Position numbers and translations under genes: made by a program. A DNA stretch of 64,000 nt from PALSA-1006 sp041660815 (GTDB taxonomy: Bacteria; Pseudomonadota; Gammaproteobacteria; Burkholderiales; Gallionellaceae): the NCBI GenBank assembly GCA_041660815.1, contig JBAZVN010000014.1, positions 1 through 64,000 on the forward strand, written 5' to 3'. The notes under the pieces are model-generated. The model worked only from the letters and a program-made list of their open reading frames with translations. It did not search any database and had not been told where the DNA came from. Below are positions 26,930 to 36,728 of this stretch, piece after piece (positions within the stretch are counted from its first letter, which is position 1; every line of letters begins with the position of its first letter).

Positions 26930-28363
26930 ATGCTAGCACAACTCACCTTCAACTCTAAGCCCTCCAGCAGCCATTTGCTGGTATTACTCCCCAAAGCCAA
27001 AGTACTTGCCAACGATATTCCGCACGCTGATTTACTCGCAGCCGTGCTTAAACGCCGCGCAATGAAGCCGGATGAATTGGCTAAAACTGCGGTCAGCGCG
27101 GTGACTGAAAATGCTGCGCTGGTGGTGTGGGCGATGCTGGATTTTTCCAAAGATAGTTTCGCGCAGCAGGTGCAAGTTCGCAAGGCAATGCAACCCTTAT
27201 TGGATGAACAGCCCAAACAAATCAGTATCCTAGTATTGGGCGATGCAGAGCAACGGCAGCGTGCTGGGGAAATGGCGGTGTACAGCGCTTGGGTGAATAG
27301 CGCATTGTTGCCGGTATACAAGAAAAAAGATGAACGAAAAGCCTTAAAAAATATCGAGATAATCGGCTTGAGTGAAAGCACTGCGGGAGGCTTCAATACC
27401 CTTAACGCACAAGCCGCCGGCAATATTTTATGTCGGGAATTAACTGTATTACCGCCCAATGAGCTGACGCCGAAAGTATATCGGCAACGCATCGAAAAGC
27501 TGGCCGGGGAAAACGCCTGGAAACATGAAGAATTCGATCTGAAAAAGCTGCGCAAAATTGGCGCGGGCGCGTTTGTTGCAGTCGCCCAGGGCAGCGCAGA
27601 CATGGATGCGGCGATTGTGCATCTTACTTACCAGCATCCCAAGGCTAAAAAAACCATCGCATTAATCGGTAAAGGAATTTGTTTTGATACCGGCGGCCAC
27701 AACTTAAAGCCTGCGCGCTATATGAATAATATGCACGAGGATATGAACGGCTCGGCGGTGGCGCTCGGTATATTGTTGGCAGCCACACAAAGCAAGCTAG
27801 CCGTGAATATTGATTGCTGGCTGGCACTCGCGCAAAACCATATCAGCCCGCAAGCCTATAAACAAAATGACATTGTCACCGCCTTAAACGGCACCACAAT
27901 TGAAATTGTGCATACCGATGCGGAAGGACGAATGGTGCTGGCCGACACGCTCACGCTGGCATCGCGCGCCAAACCCGATTTGATGCTGGATTTTGCCACG
28001 CTCACCGGCAGCATGGCCGTGGCATTGGGTGCCCGCTACAGCGGCGTATTTGCCACCAGTGATGCGCTGGCGCAGCGTGCCGTTGCAGTCGGTAAACAGA
28101 CGGGCGAACGGGTATGCGCCTTCCCGCTGGATGAAGATTACGAACCCGCGCTGGATTCAAAAGTAGCGGATATCAAGCAATGTACGCTGGATGGCGAGGC
28201 AGACCATATTCTCGCCACGCGTTTTTTAAAGCGATTCGTAGAGCACGATACCCCGTGGTTACATGTGGATCTCTCGGCCAGCCGTTGTGAAGGTGGCTTG
28301 GGAAGCATTGCCAGCGAAGTGACGGGTTTCGGTGTGGCATGGGGATTGGGGATGCTGCGATGA
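26930..28363 (+). CDS. Leucyl aminopeptidase family (M17) protein
   Basis: A 477-residue metallopeptidase of the PepA/leucine aminopeptidase family. The C-terminal catalytic domain has the metal and active-site motifs GKGICFDTGGHNLKP, NMHEDMNGSAVALG and NTDAEGR in the form HTDAEGRMVLADTL. It cleaves N-terminal residues from peptides in the cytoplasm. The N-terminal domain (1-170) is less conserved. A 50-residue membrane protein gene overlaps its stop. Confidence 0.88.
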   Translation: MLAQLTFNSKPSSSHLLVLLPKAKVLANDIPHADLLAAVLKRRAMKPDELAKTAVSAVTENAALVVWAMLDFSKDSFAQQVQVRKAMQPLLDEQPKQISILVLGDAEQRQRAGEMAVYSAWVNSALLPVYKKKDERKALKNIEIIGLSESTAGGFNTLNAQAAGNILCRELTVLPPNELTPKVYRQRIEKLAGENAWKHEEFDLKKLRKIGAGAFVAVAQGSADMDAAIVHLTYQHPKAKKTIALIGKGICFDTGGHNLKPARYMNNMHEDMNGSAVALGILLAATQSKLAVNIDCWLALAQNHISPQAYKQNDIVTALNGTTIEIVHTDAEGRMVLADTLTLASRAKPDLMLDFATLTGSMAVALGARYSGVFATSDALAQRAVAVGKQTGERVCAFPLDEDYEPALDSKVADIKQCTLDGEADHILATRFLKRFVEHDTPWLHVDLSASRCEGGLGSIASEVTGFGVAWGLGMLR

Positions 28364-28512
28364 GCGAATTGTTTCAGGCATTACTCAAATTTAAGCCGAT
28401 GTGGATGCCGGTGATTATTTATAACATATTGATTATGTTTACTATTATTGTGATTGCTGGTGCGACTTTGGGTGTGCTGTGGTTGATGTCAACACAGATC
28501 CAGTTTTTGTGA
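28360..28512 (+). CDS. Small single-pass membrane protein
   Basis: A 50-residue frame whose ATG overlaps the aminopeptidase stop (ATGA), so translation is likely coupled. Residues 17-43 (MPVIIYNILIMFTIIVIAGATLGVLWL, described here by its ends MPV and LWL) form one transmembrane helix; the N-terminus has FKPMW. No family is recognised. The overlap and clean hydrophobic helix argue that it is real. Confidence 0.55.
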   Translation: MSELFQALLKFKPMWMPVIIYNILIMFTIIVIAGATLGVLWLMSTQIQFL

Positions 28513-28609
28513 TTTTGGCTTTGAGGTGAATCCGATATCTGCCACTTGAGGTGTAGATGACATTTTACTCAACGTGGTGAGTAAAATTGCACACCAATAT
28601 TTTCATCGT

Positions 28610-29026
28610 TTATTGCACTGCAAAAGCAATAAGAACGTAGCGCGCAAACTTTCCTGCCAGCATAAATAACATGGCGTGAACGGGGTTCAGCCGCAGCCAG
28701 CCTGCCGCCAAACATAAAGCATCTCCAAGCAGCGGAGTCCATGCTAATAACAGTGCGGGCGCTCCGAATTTTCTGACTTTATCCACATGTTTAAGCTGCT
28801 GGGTTTGCGGTAGCAGCCAGCCCATGCCAAACGAAATCATGCCGCCTAAAGTGTTTCCCAGCGTGCCCACCAGAAGTGCCGGCCAGAATAATTCGGGATG
28901 AAGTTTTAATACGCCGACCAGAACGAATTCAGATCCGCCTGGTAATAATGTTGCACCGAATAAGCTGGATAAAAACAGCCCCCATAAGCTGAGGTCGCTG
29001 GAGAAAAATTGCGTGAGGGTATCCAA
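28610..29026 (-). CDS. YqaA-like small DedA-type membrane protein
   Basis: About 138 residues with three or four hydrophobic segments and the SNARE-associated/VTT motif region LFGATLLPGGSEFVLV, then GTLGNTLGGMISFGMG. YqaA proteins are short DedA relatives of unknown transport or lipid role. The TTG at 29026 is the best start; the frame is open further into lpdA but that part is not membrane-like. No clear SD was seen, so the start is uncertain. Confidence 0.72.
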   Translation of the reverse strand: MDTLTQFFSSDLSLWGLFLSSLFGATLLPGGSEFVLVGVLKLHPELFWPALLVGTLGNTLGGMISFGMGWLLPQTQQLKHVDKVRKFGAPALLLAWTPLLGDALCLAAGWLRLNPVHAMLFMLAGKFARYVLIAFAVQ

Positions 29027-29066
29027 AATTTGAGGATCAGGGCGCGCTGTGCGCCCTGATATCAGA

Positions 29067-30842
29067 CTAAAGCTTTTTCTTGGGGGGCAGCAGGTCGGTA
29101 ATCGTACCTTCGGCCATTTCCGCGGCAAAACAGAACGTCTCTGACAAGGTGGGGTGGGGGTGAATCGTGAGGCCAATATCTTCCATGTCCGCGCCCATCT
29201 CCAGAGCCAGCACCGCCTCGGCGATGAGTTCCCCGGCATTTACCCCTACAATTCCGGCACCCAAAATGCGCCGAGTTTTGGGATCAAGCAGCACTTTGGT
29301 CGAGCCTTCTTCACGTGCCACAGACAACGCGCGACCCGAAGCGGCCCACGGGAAACTGCCCTTTTCGTATTCGATGCCCTGTGCTTTGGCTTGGGTTTCG
29401 GTGAGTCCCATCCAGGCAATTTCCGGATCGGTATAGGCAACGGACGGAATAGTGAGCGGTTCAAAAAAGGCTTTGTGTCCGGCAATATTTTCTGCCGCTA
29501 CTTTGCCTTCATGGACTGCTTTGTGGGCGAGCATTGGATCGCCCACGATATCGCCGATCGCGTAGATATGTGGTACATTTGTAACTTGTTGTTTATTAAC
29601 GGTAATAAATCCGCGTTCATTAACGGATACGCCGGCGGCCTCGGCATTAATTTCGCGGCCATTGGGGCGACGTCCTACCGCCATTAACACACGGTCATAC
29701 AGCTGCGGCTCGGGTGCTTGCTCACCTTCAAACGTTACTTTTAAACCTTCTTTTAGCGCCTCAATTTTGGTAACTTTGGTTTTGAGATAGATTGCTTCGT
29801 AGCGTTTGGCGATGCGCGTGTGGAGCGGTTTAACCAAATCTTTATCGGCACCGGGGATGAGTTGATCCATCAATTCCACCACGGAAATTTTCGATCCCAA
29901 GGCATCATAAACGGTGGCCATTTCCAGGCCGATAATACCGCCACCCAGAATCAACAGACGCTTGGGCACATCCTGCAATGCCAGCGCACCGGTGGAGTCA
30001 ATAATACGCGGATCATCGTAAGGAAAACCGGGAATGCGCGCCACGCTGGAACCGGCCGCGATGATGGCGTGATCAAACGAAATCGTCTTGATGCCTTCGG
30101 CAGTACTGACCTCCAGCATGTGCGGCGAGGTGAATTTTGCGGTGCCCTGTACGACCTGAACTTTGCGCTGTTTGGCGAGTTGTTTGAGTCCGCCGGTGAG
30201 CTTACCGATGACGCTTTCTTTCCAAGTACGAATCGCGTCGATATCGATTTTCGGTTTGCCAAAAGTAACGCCGTGATGACTGACTTCATCGGCTTCGTTG
30301 ATCACCTTGGCGACATGCAATAAGGCTTTGGATGGAATGCAACCCACGTTGAGACACACACCGCCGAGTGATGCATGCTTTTCGATTAGCACAACTTGCT
30401 TGCCCAAATCGGCGGCGCGGAAGGCAGCGGTATATCCGCCGGGACCGGCACCGAGCACGACGACTTCGGCGTGAATGTCTCCTTTAATTGCGGGTGAGGT
30501 TAAGGGGGAAGCGGGAAGGGGGAGGGCTGCGCTGGGCGCTACGGCTTGCGCAGCAGGGGCGACCGCCGGTTGAGCTGCGGCGGCAGGAGCTACCGTTGCG
30601 GCGCTGCTTTCCAGCAGCAAAATCACGCTACCTTCACTGACTTTATCGCCCACTTTTATTTTTAATTCTTTAACCACGCCTGCAGTCGGAGTCGGGACAT
30701 CCACGGTTGCTTTGTCGGTTTCCAGCGTAATAAGTGTCTGTTCAGCCATTACCGTGTCACCGGTTTTAACACTGATTTCGATGATGGCAACATTCTTAAA
30801 TCCGCCGATGTCCGGCACTTTTACTTCAATAATTTGGCTCAT
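29067..30842 (-). CDS. lpdA: Dihydrolipoyl dehydrogenase with N-terminal lipoyl domain
   Basis: A 591-residue E3 enzyme. Residues 1-80 form a lipoyl domain with the lipoylated lysine in ETDKAT, followed by a long Ala/Pro linker. The flavoprotein starts near 125 (VVLGAGPGGYTAAFRAADLG), with the redox disulfide in GGVCLNVGCIPSK, an NAD-binding ILGGGIIGLEMA and the His/Glu pair in HPHPTLSE. It reoxidises dihydrolipoamide in 2-oxoacid dehydrogenase complexes. The E1 and E2 genes are not next to it here; proA is upstream on the same strand. Confidence 0.94.
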   Translation of the reverse strand: MSQIIEVKVPDIGGFKNVAIIEISVKTGDTVMAEQTLITLETDKATVDVPTPTAGVVKELKIKVGDKVSEGSVILLLESSAATVAPAAAAQPAVAPAAQAVAPSAALPLPASPLTSPAIKGDIHAEVVVLGAGPGGYTAAFRAADLGKQVVLIEKHASLGGVCLNVGCIPSKALLHVAKVINEADEVSHHGVTFGKPKIDIDAIRTWKESVIGKLTGGLKQLAKQRKVQVVQGTAKFTSPHMLEVSTAEGIKTISFDHAIIAAGSSVARIPGFPYDDPRIIDSTGALALQDVPKRLLILGGGIIGLEMATVYDALGSKISVVELMDQLIPGADKDLVKPLHTRIAKRYEAIYLKTKVTKIEALKEGLKVTFEGEQAPEPQLYDRVLMAVGRRPNGREINAEAAGVSVNERGFITVNKQQVTNVPHIYAIGDIVGDPMLAHKAVHEGKVAAENIAGHKAFFEPLTIPSVAYTDPEIAWMGLTETQAKAQGIEYEKGSFPWAASGRALSVAREEGSTKVLLDPKTRRILGAGIVGVNAGELIAEAVLALEMGADMEDIGLTIHPHPTLSETFCFAAEMAEGTITDLLPPKKKL

Positions 30843-30874
30843 GTTTTTTCCTTATACAAAATATGTTGGGGCAG

Positions 30875-32134
30875 TTAAACGCGTATCTGTCCGCTGCCTA
30901 AAACGATAAATTTTTGCGAGGTTAATCCTTCCAGACCAACCGGACCGCGGGCGTGAATTTTATCGGTGGAAATGCCGATCTCCGCGCCCAAGCCATATTC
31001 AAAGCCGTCGGCAAAGCGGGTGGAGGCATTCACCATCACGCTGCTGGAATCGACCTCGCGCAAAAAACGCATCGCCTTGCTGTAATTTTCGGTGACGATG
31101 CTGTCGGTGTGTTGCGATCCATAGGTGTTGATATGCGCAATCGCTGCGTCCAGATCGGCAACAATGCGCACGCTTAAAATGGGTGCGAGATATTCGGTAT
31201 GCCAATCTTCTTCGGTGGCAGCCTGCATTTCTGAAATTAAGTTGCATGAGGCTTCATCCCCGCGCAACGCCACACCTTTGGCTAAAAATATTTCGCCGAG
31301 CTTGGGTAATACCTGAGCCGCCACGTTGGCATTGACCAGCAATGTTTCCATCGCATTGCACACGCCATAACGGTGTGTTTTGGCATTGTCGGCAATGCGG
31401 ATGGCTTTGTCCAAATCCGCTTCGTTGTCGATATACACATGACAAATACCGTCCAGATGCTTGATGACCGGAACCTTGGCTTCATCGGAAATACGGGCGA
31501 TTAAACTCTTGCCGCCGCGCGGCACAATGACGTCCACATACTCTTTCATGGTGATGAGTTCGCCGACGGCGGCGCGGTCGGTGATGTTAATCACCTGAAC
31601 AGCCGTCTCGGGTAATCCCGCCTCGCGCAGCCCCTGATGCACGCAAGCTGCAATGGCTTGATTGGAATGCAGCGCTTCGGAGCCGCCGCGCAAAATGGCC
31701 GCATTGCCCGATTTCAAACACAGTCCGGCTGCGTCGGCAGTCACGTTGGGACGCGATTCGTAAATAATACCGATGACTCCCAGTGGCACACGCATCTTGC
31801 CGACTTGAATGCCGGAAGGGCGGAAATTCAAATCGGTGATGGAGCCGATTAAATCTGGTAGGGTGGCGATTTGGTGCAAGCCTTCAGCCATGCCGCCGAT
31901 AGTTTTTCCGGTCAGTGTCAGCCGGTCTATCGAGGCGGCATCCAAGCCGTTTTCTTGCGCGGCAGCGACATCTTTTGCGTTTTCGGCAAGTAGATGTGTG
32001 GTGTTGAATATGATTGCTTCGGCAATCGCCAGCAGTGCACGATTTTTGACGGCGGTTTCCGCCTGTGCCATGAGTCGTGAAGCCGCGCGAGCCTGTTGCC
32101 CGACCGATTTCATGTAGTGTTTAATATCTGTCAT
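30875..32134 (-). CDS. proA: Gamma-glutamyl phosphate reductase
   Basis: A 419-residue enzyme of proline synthesis that reduces glutamyl-5-phosphate with NADPH. The start at 32134 (MTDIKHYM) gives the usual family length; the open frame runs 34 codons further upstream without support. Key features: GVIGIIYESRPNVTADAAGLC, the NAILRGGSEA segment, the catalytic cysteine in YGVCNAMETLL and NASTRFADGFEYGLGAEIGIST. Confidence 0.95.
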   Translation of the reverse strand: MTDIKHYMKSVGQQARAASRLMAQAETAVKNRALLAIAEAIIFNTTHLLAENAKDVAAAQENGLDAASIDRLTLTGKTIGGMAEGLHQIATLPDLIGSITDLNFRPSGIQVGKMRVPLGVIGIIYESRPNVTADAAGLCLKSGNAAILRGGSEALHSNQAIAACVHQGLREAGLPETAVQVINITDRAAVGELITMKEYVDVIVPRGGKSLIARISDEAKVPVIKHLDGICHVYIDNEADLDKAIRIADNAKTHRYGVCNAMETLLVNANVAAQVLPKLGEIFLAKGVALRGDEASCNLISEMQAATEEDWHTEYLAPILSVRIVADLDAAIAHINTYGSQHTDSIVTENYSKAMRFLREVDSSSVMVNASTRFADGFEYGLGAEIGISTDKIHARGPVGLEGLTSQKFIVLGSGQIRV

Positions 32135-32253
32135 GCTGATCTCTAAATTTCGTGTGGCGCGCATTTTAGCACCGAGTAACAGCGGATCGCTTTTGACTTT
32201 AAAAAAACGCACAATCGCATGACGCGGCAAAGGCATTCCGCTAAACTTGCGCC

Positions 32254-34392
32254 ATGAAACGTCTTTTTCTAATCACTTTATTATTCTTATTGGTTTCCTG
32301 TGAGAGCGGGATTTGGAATAATCCTTATCCCGCTGATTCCGCAAATCAATCCATTTATTACAGCGCGTTCACCGAGCGCCCCAAACACCTCGATCCGGTG
32401 CAGGCGTACAGCGAAAACGAGTACGTATTTCTGGCGCAAATCTATCAGCCGCCCTTGCAATATCACTACCTTAAGCGTCCTTACACACTGGTTCCACAGT
32501 CAGCCTCGGCTATGCCGGTGGTGCGTTATTTTGATAAAAATGGCCGGCAACTTTCAGAAAATGCAGCGCCCGAGCAAGTGGCAATTTCCGAGTATGAAAT
32601 TATCTTGCGTCCGGATTTAATGTTTCAGCCACACCCGGCTTTAGCAAAAGATGCCACTGGAAATTTGCGTTATATGGCATTAACGAATAGTGATCTTGCA
32701 GAAATTGAGGCGTTAACTGACTTTAAATATAGCGGCACGAGGGGTGTGCAACCTATTGATTATATTTATCAAATTAAGCGCCTTGCGCATCCCGATTTGC
32801 ATTCGCCGATTTTTGGCGTGATGGCGGAATATATTGTCGGATTAAAAGAATATGCGGAGACTTTAAAGCAAGCGCGCAAAGCGCAGCCTGAAGGATGGCT
32901 GGATTTAAATGCTTTTCCATTGTCGGGTGTGGAGCTGGTGGATGCGTATACTTTCCGCATCAAAGTGCTGGGGAAATATCCCCAGTTTGCGTATTGGCTG
33001 GCGATGCCATTTTTCTCGCCGATGGCGTGGGAGGCCGAGCGTTTTTATGCCCAGGCCGGTATGCGAGAACGCAACCTGACGCTGGATTGGTGGCCGCTGG
33101 GGAGCGGCCCTTATTATCTTTCCGAGAATAATCCCAACCAGCGCATGGTGCTGACCAAGAACCCGAACTTCAATGGCGAATTTTATCCGTCGGAAGGTGA
33201 AGCGGGAGACCTGGAAGCCGGATTGCTACTCGATGCGGGCAAGCCTTTGCCGCTCATTGACCGGGTGGTATTCAGTCTGGAAAAAGAAACGATTCCCTAT
33301 TGGAACAAATTTTTGCAGGGATATTACGATGCTTCCGGCATCAGTTCGGACAGCTTTGATCAGGCGGTTCAGGTGAGTGTGGGCGGCGAAGCCAATGTCA
33401 CCGAGGACATGCAAGAGCAGGGCATCACTCTGTCCACTTCGGTGGCCACCTCCACCATGTACATGGGCTTTAACTGGCTTGATCCGGTCGTGGGGGGGGG
33501 CTCTGAAAGCGCTCGAAAACTGCGCCGTGCGATTGCCATTGCCATGGATTTTGAAGAGTTCATTTCGATCTTTGCCAATGGTCGGGGCATTGCTGCCCAA
33601 TCGCCCATTCCCCCCGGAATATTCGGTTATCGCGAGGGGGAGACCGGCATTAATCATTATGTTTACGACTGGGAAAATAACTCCCCAAAACGCAAATCAA
33701 TCGAGGTTGCCAAACAGTTGCTCGGCGAGGCCGGTTATCCGAACGGGCTGAATGCAAAGACCAAGCAGCCGCTGGTGATTTACCTTGATACGACGGCAAA
33801 TGGGGTAGGGGGGAAATCGCGTTTGGATTGGTTGCGCAAACAATTCGATAAACTCAATATTCAACTGGTGGTACGCAGCACCGATTACAACCGCTTTCAA
33901 GACAAAATACGGCGCGGCGATACGCAAATGTTTTATTACGGTTGGAATGCGGATTATCCCGATCCGGAAAACTTTCTGTTTCTGTTGCATGGCGAACAAG
34001 GCAAGGTGGCAAACGGCGGGGAGAACGCGGCAAATTATTTAAATCCGGAATTTGACAGCCTATTTCAGCAAATGAAAAACATGCCGAATGGTGACGCGCG
34101 GCAAGCCATTATTGACGACATGCTGGAAATATTACACCGTGATTCACCGTGGTTGTGGGGGCATCACCCCAAAGATTATGTGCTGCGCCATCATTGGTTA
34201 AAAAATAGCAAGCCGAACAAAATGGCCAACAATAATTTGAAATATTTGCGTATTGATGCGGCGGAGCGTGACACCCTGCGCAAGCAATGGAATCAACCCC
34301 TGTTGTGGCCGTTAATCATTAGCGGATTAGCGCTTATTGCTTTGTTGTGGTGGCTGAGGCGGGTGATGCGGCGCAGGGAAGAGGCGAAGTAA
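32254..34392 (+). CDS. Orphan family-5 extracellular solute-binding lipoprotein, membrane-anchored
   Basis: A 712-residue protein with a lipobox (LLVSC, Cys16) and an SBP_bac_5 fold (YYSAFTERPKHLDPVQAYSENEY near the start, later LGEAGYPNG and YYGWNADYPDPENFL). Unlike usual binding proteins it ends in a transmembrane helix (about 685-703) with an Arg-rich tail (RRVMRRREE). Family members bind oligopeptides or nickel for ABC importers, but no permease or ATPase gene is nearby. The double anchoring is unusual and suggests a sensor or docking role; this is inference. Confidence 0.8.
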   Translation: MKRLFLITLLFLLVSCESGIWNNPYPADSANQSIYYSAFTERPKHLDPVQAYSENEYVFLAQIYQPPLQYHYLKRPYTLVPQSASAMPVVRYFDKNGRQLSENAAPEQVAISEYEIILRPDLMFQPHPALAKDATGNLRYMALTNSDLAEIEALTDFKYSGTRGVQPIDYIYQIKRLAHPDLHSPIFGVMAEYIVGLKEYAETLKQARKAQPEGWLDLNAFPLSGVELVDAYTFRIKVLGKYPQFAYWLAMPFFSPMAWEAERFYAQAGMRERNLTLDWWPLGSGPYYLSENNPNQRMVLTKNPNFNGEFYPSEGEAGDLEAGLLLDAGKPLPLIDRVVFSLEKETIPYWNKFLQGYYDASGISSDSFDQAVQVSVGGEANVTEDMQEQGITLSTSVATSTMYMGFNWLDPVVGGGSESARKLRRAIAIAMDFEEFISIFANGRGIAAQSPIPPGIFGYREGETGINHYVYDWENNSPKRKSIEVAKQLLGEAGYPNGLNAKTKQPLVIYLDTTANGVGGKSRLDWLRKQFDKLNIQLVVRSTDYNRFQDKIRRGDTQMFYYGWNADYPDPENFLFLLHGEQGKVANGGENAANYLNPEFDSLFQQMKNMPNGDARQAIIDDMLEILHRDSPWLWGHHPKDYVLRHHWLKNSKPNKMANNNLKYLRIDAAERDTLRKQWNQPLLWPLIISGLALIALLWWLRRVMRRREEAK

Positions 34393-34609
34393 CGAGGGAA
34401 ATTAATTTTTTATCAGCTTGGATTGTGAGTTACATAGTCGATGGTTGAAAGTTTGATTTTTTATAACTAGATGATTTAGTTTCGGAAGAGCAATGCTCTG
34501 AATGGATTTTCCCTTTGTGGATAATCCAGACATTCGAAATATTTCAACACTTCGCCTCTGAATAAATAATAGAATCTCGCCAACTGTTTTCGGTGAAGGA
34601 ATATGAGTA

Positions 34610-35806
34610 ATGGAACAAGTTGATCGTATCAATGAAGCTTTGTTTCGCCAGCTTATCTCCAACTCCTCAATTCCACTTATCGGCAGTGCTATTGGTAGTT
34701 TATTAGTTGCCATTTCACAGACGGAATCGAGCGATAGCGAAAAGATTATTAGTTGGTTGTGTCTTGTTTATGCAACACTTGCCGTACGTATCTGGCTTAC
34801 ACGTCGCTGTAAAAATCAACTCGCATCAACCGGCTATGAGGCCGACGCGGCGCGCCGACATGCATTGACTATAGGTCTATCCGGTCTTGCCTGGGGGGCA
34901 GGGGGTCTGTTGATTATAGATTCAACTCCGATAGCCCTCGTTATCACGACCACGGCGATTCAGGCAATGGTAATGGGAGGTGTTTTAACGCTAGGTACAT
35001 TTGTCCCTGCGTTTCTTGCCTTTGCGATTCCTGCGATCCTTCCAATGATTTTGGTTTTTGTATATCTTGGGGGAACCGCAAATTTTGTGCTGGCTTTGTA
35101 CAGTTCAATTTTTCTTGCGCTAATGATCGGTATTGCGTTTCGTTATAACAAATCTCTTAGTAATGCATGGCAAATAACTTTTGAGAAAGAAGATCTCATC
35201 AAGTCTCTAACCGAAGCCAATGAAAAAATATCACTTCAGAATAACGAGCTGGCTCACATCGCTCATCATGACATGCTGACTGGACTACCTAATCGCCAGA
35301 TGCTGGCAGATCGCATGAGTCAAGCAATGACTCGTAGCCAGCGGAACCATAGCCAAGTTGCCGTATTATTCCTTGATTTGGATGGTTTTAAGCCGATCAA
35401 TGATGAATTTGGTCATGAAGCTGGCGATGTGGCTTTGCAAGATGTAACCCAAAGATTGAGTGGCGCAATGCGCCGCGAAGATACTTTGGCTCGGGTAGGT
35501 GGTGACGAGTTTGTCATTCTGCTATCCGATTTGAATGAGAATACTAAAGATGCGGTCGAGTTGGTTGCAAACAAATGTCTGTCAGTTTTTCAGCAACCCT
35601 TTTTAATTAACGATCAACCTCGCAGAATAGGTACGTCCATCGGAATTGCCATAGGCGATGGAGAGTGCTCACCGGACAAATTATTAATTGCAGCTGATCT
35701 CGCAATGTATCGAGCCAAAGAAGCAGGTCGCAAACAGTTTTTCTGGGCTAATGAATGTTTGAGCTGCTCTCACGGTGATAAGACATCTTGTAGTATTCAT
35801 AAGTAG
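34610..35806 (+). CDS. Membrane diguanylate cyclase (GGDEF)
   Basis: A 398-residue protein with five or six N-terminal membrane helices (about 15-180), a short coiled coil and a GGDEF domain (about 215-385) with the intact active-site RVGGDEFVILL. It makes cyclic di-GMP from GTP. No EAL domain follows. The I-site RxxD is not evident ahead of GGDEF (AMRREDTLARV carries RRED, which may serve). The C-terminus has extra cysteines (NECLSCS, TSC). Transcribed alone. Confidence 0.88.
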   Translation: MEQVDRINEALFRQLISNSSIPLIGSAIGSLLVAISQTESSDSEKIISWLCLVYATLAVRIWLTRRCKNQLASTGYEADAARRHALTIGLSGLAWGAGGLLIIDSTPIALVITTTAIQAMVMGGVLTLGTFVPAFLAFAIPAILPMILVFVYLGGTANFVLALYSSIFLALMIGIAFRYNKSLSNAWQITFEKEDLIKSLTEANEKISLQNNELAHIAHHDMLTGLPNRQMLADRMSQAMTRSQRNHSQVAVLFLDLDGFKPINDEFGHEAGDVALQDVTQRLSGAMRREDTLARVGGDEFVILLSDLNENTKDAVELVANKCLSVFQQPFLINDQPRRIGTSIGIAIGDGECSPDKLLIAADLAMYRAKEAGRKQFFWANECLSCSHGDKTSCSIHK

Positions 35807-35832
35807 CATTTGGCTGTACTTGCAGCTCAGTT

Positions 35833-36400
35833 ATGGGGAGGTTTGAATGTCTCTTCCGTCCACAAAGTGCTCAGTCACGGCGAATTGATGTTGTCTGGCT
35901 TCCCAAGGAAGGGCCGGGGGGCAATAAATTTTCTGAAAAAGTTTTCAAAGGCCCCATTCCCCGCATGACCCGCGATGCGCTGGACTACATCAAACGCAAC
36001 CTGAATACCGAAACGGTCATCAAGCACTACGGATGCGCCGAGTCAACCTGTGTTGAAAACTTCCCTTGCGCTGCAATCGAAGAGACCGTGGTCAATGCGG
36101 TTTATCACCGGGGTTAAGATACGCTTGAACCCGTCGAAATCCGTCTCGAACAGTCTGAGTTGATGGTTACAGCTATCACGGGCTAGATCGTTCTATGCGC
36201 CTCGAACAACTGCGCGTTGGCGGTGTCCAACCACGCCGCTGTCGCAATCGCCGTATTGGGGAATTTTTGAAAGAACTGAAATTTCCGAAGGCTGTTCCAC
36301 GGGTATTCTAAAAATTATGGGTGTGATGGTGGAAAATGGTTCCCCTCCCGCCGATTTTGGGGTGGACGGGTGGATACCGGCAGCAAGGTGAAATACTAAA
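35833..36400 (+). pseudogene. Degenerate COG2865/AlbA_2-type ATP-binding regulator
   Basis: Residues encoded at 35833-36117 match the middle of a RecG-like/AlbA_2 ATP-binding protein (FKGPIPRMTRDALDYIKRN, then AAIEETVVNAVYHRG). After the TAA at 36115 the similarity goes on in the same frame (EPVEIRLEQSELMV), then shifts frame after a TAG at 36184 (RSMRLEQLRVGG, RIGEFLKEL, NGSPPP). Both the N-terminal domain and an intact frame are missing, so this is a decayed gene. Confidence 0.7.
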
Positions 36401-36550
36401 TCGCCCACGTTTGGGCAGATGAGTTGGACAGTTTGCGTGATTTTCTCAGGCTGACCACGCTCGTTATAACGTCTTTTACGGAATATCGCCCGTCTTTCCT
36501 GTTAGAATGCCGGCCCGTAACTGCGCGGGGTGTTAATTGCAACAAAGGGC

Positions 36551-36592
36551 AATAAAAAACCCCATATCGTTGATTATATGAGGTTTTTTATT
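36551..36592 (-). terminator. Terminator of tRNA-Leu
   Basis: AATAAAAAACC (36551-36561) pairs with GGTTTTTTATT (36582-36592), extended inward by CATAT/ATATG. On the minus strand it lies seven bases after the tRNA 3' end and ends in a T run. It would also work on the plus strand, after the degraded gene. Confidence 0.85.
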
Positions 36593-36598
36593 GCTGTT

Positions 36599-36683
36599 TG
36601 GTGCCCAGAAGAGGACTCGAACCTCCACACCTTGCGGCACACGGACCTGAACCGTGCGCGTCTACCAATTCCGCCATCTGGGC
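36599..36683 (-). tRNA. tRNA-Leu (anticodon CAG)
   Basis: The 85-base reverse strand folds as a class II tRNA: acceptor GCCCAGA/TCTGGGC, D arm with GGAATTGGTAGAC, anticodon loop TTCAGGT (CAG, reading CUG), a long variable arm (TGCCGCAAGGTGT), T loop GTTCGAGTC and an encoded CCA. It lies in the gap before rnr, on the opposite strand. Confidence 0.95.
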
Positions 36684-36728
36684 ATTGCTTAAGGGTGCGC
36701 ACTTTAATTGCTATAGGATTTACTGTCA

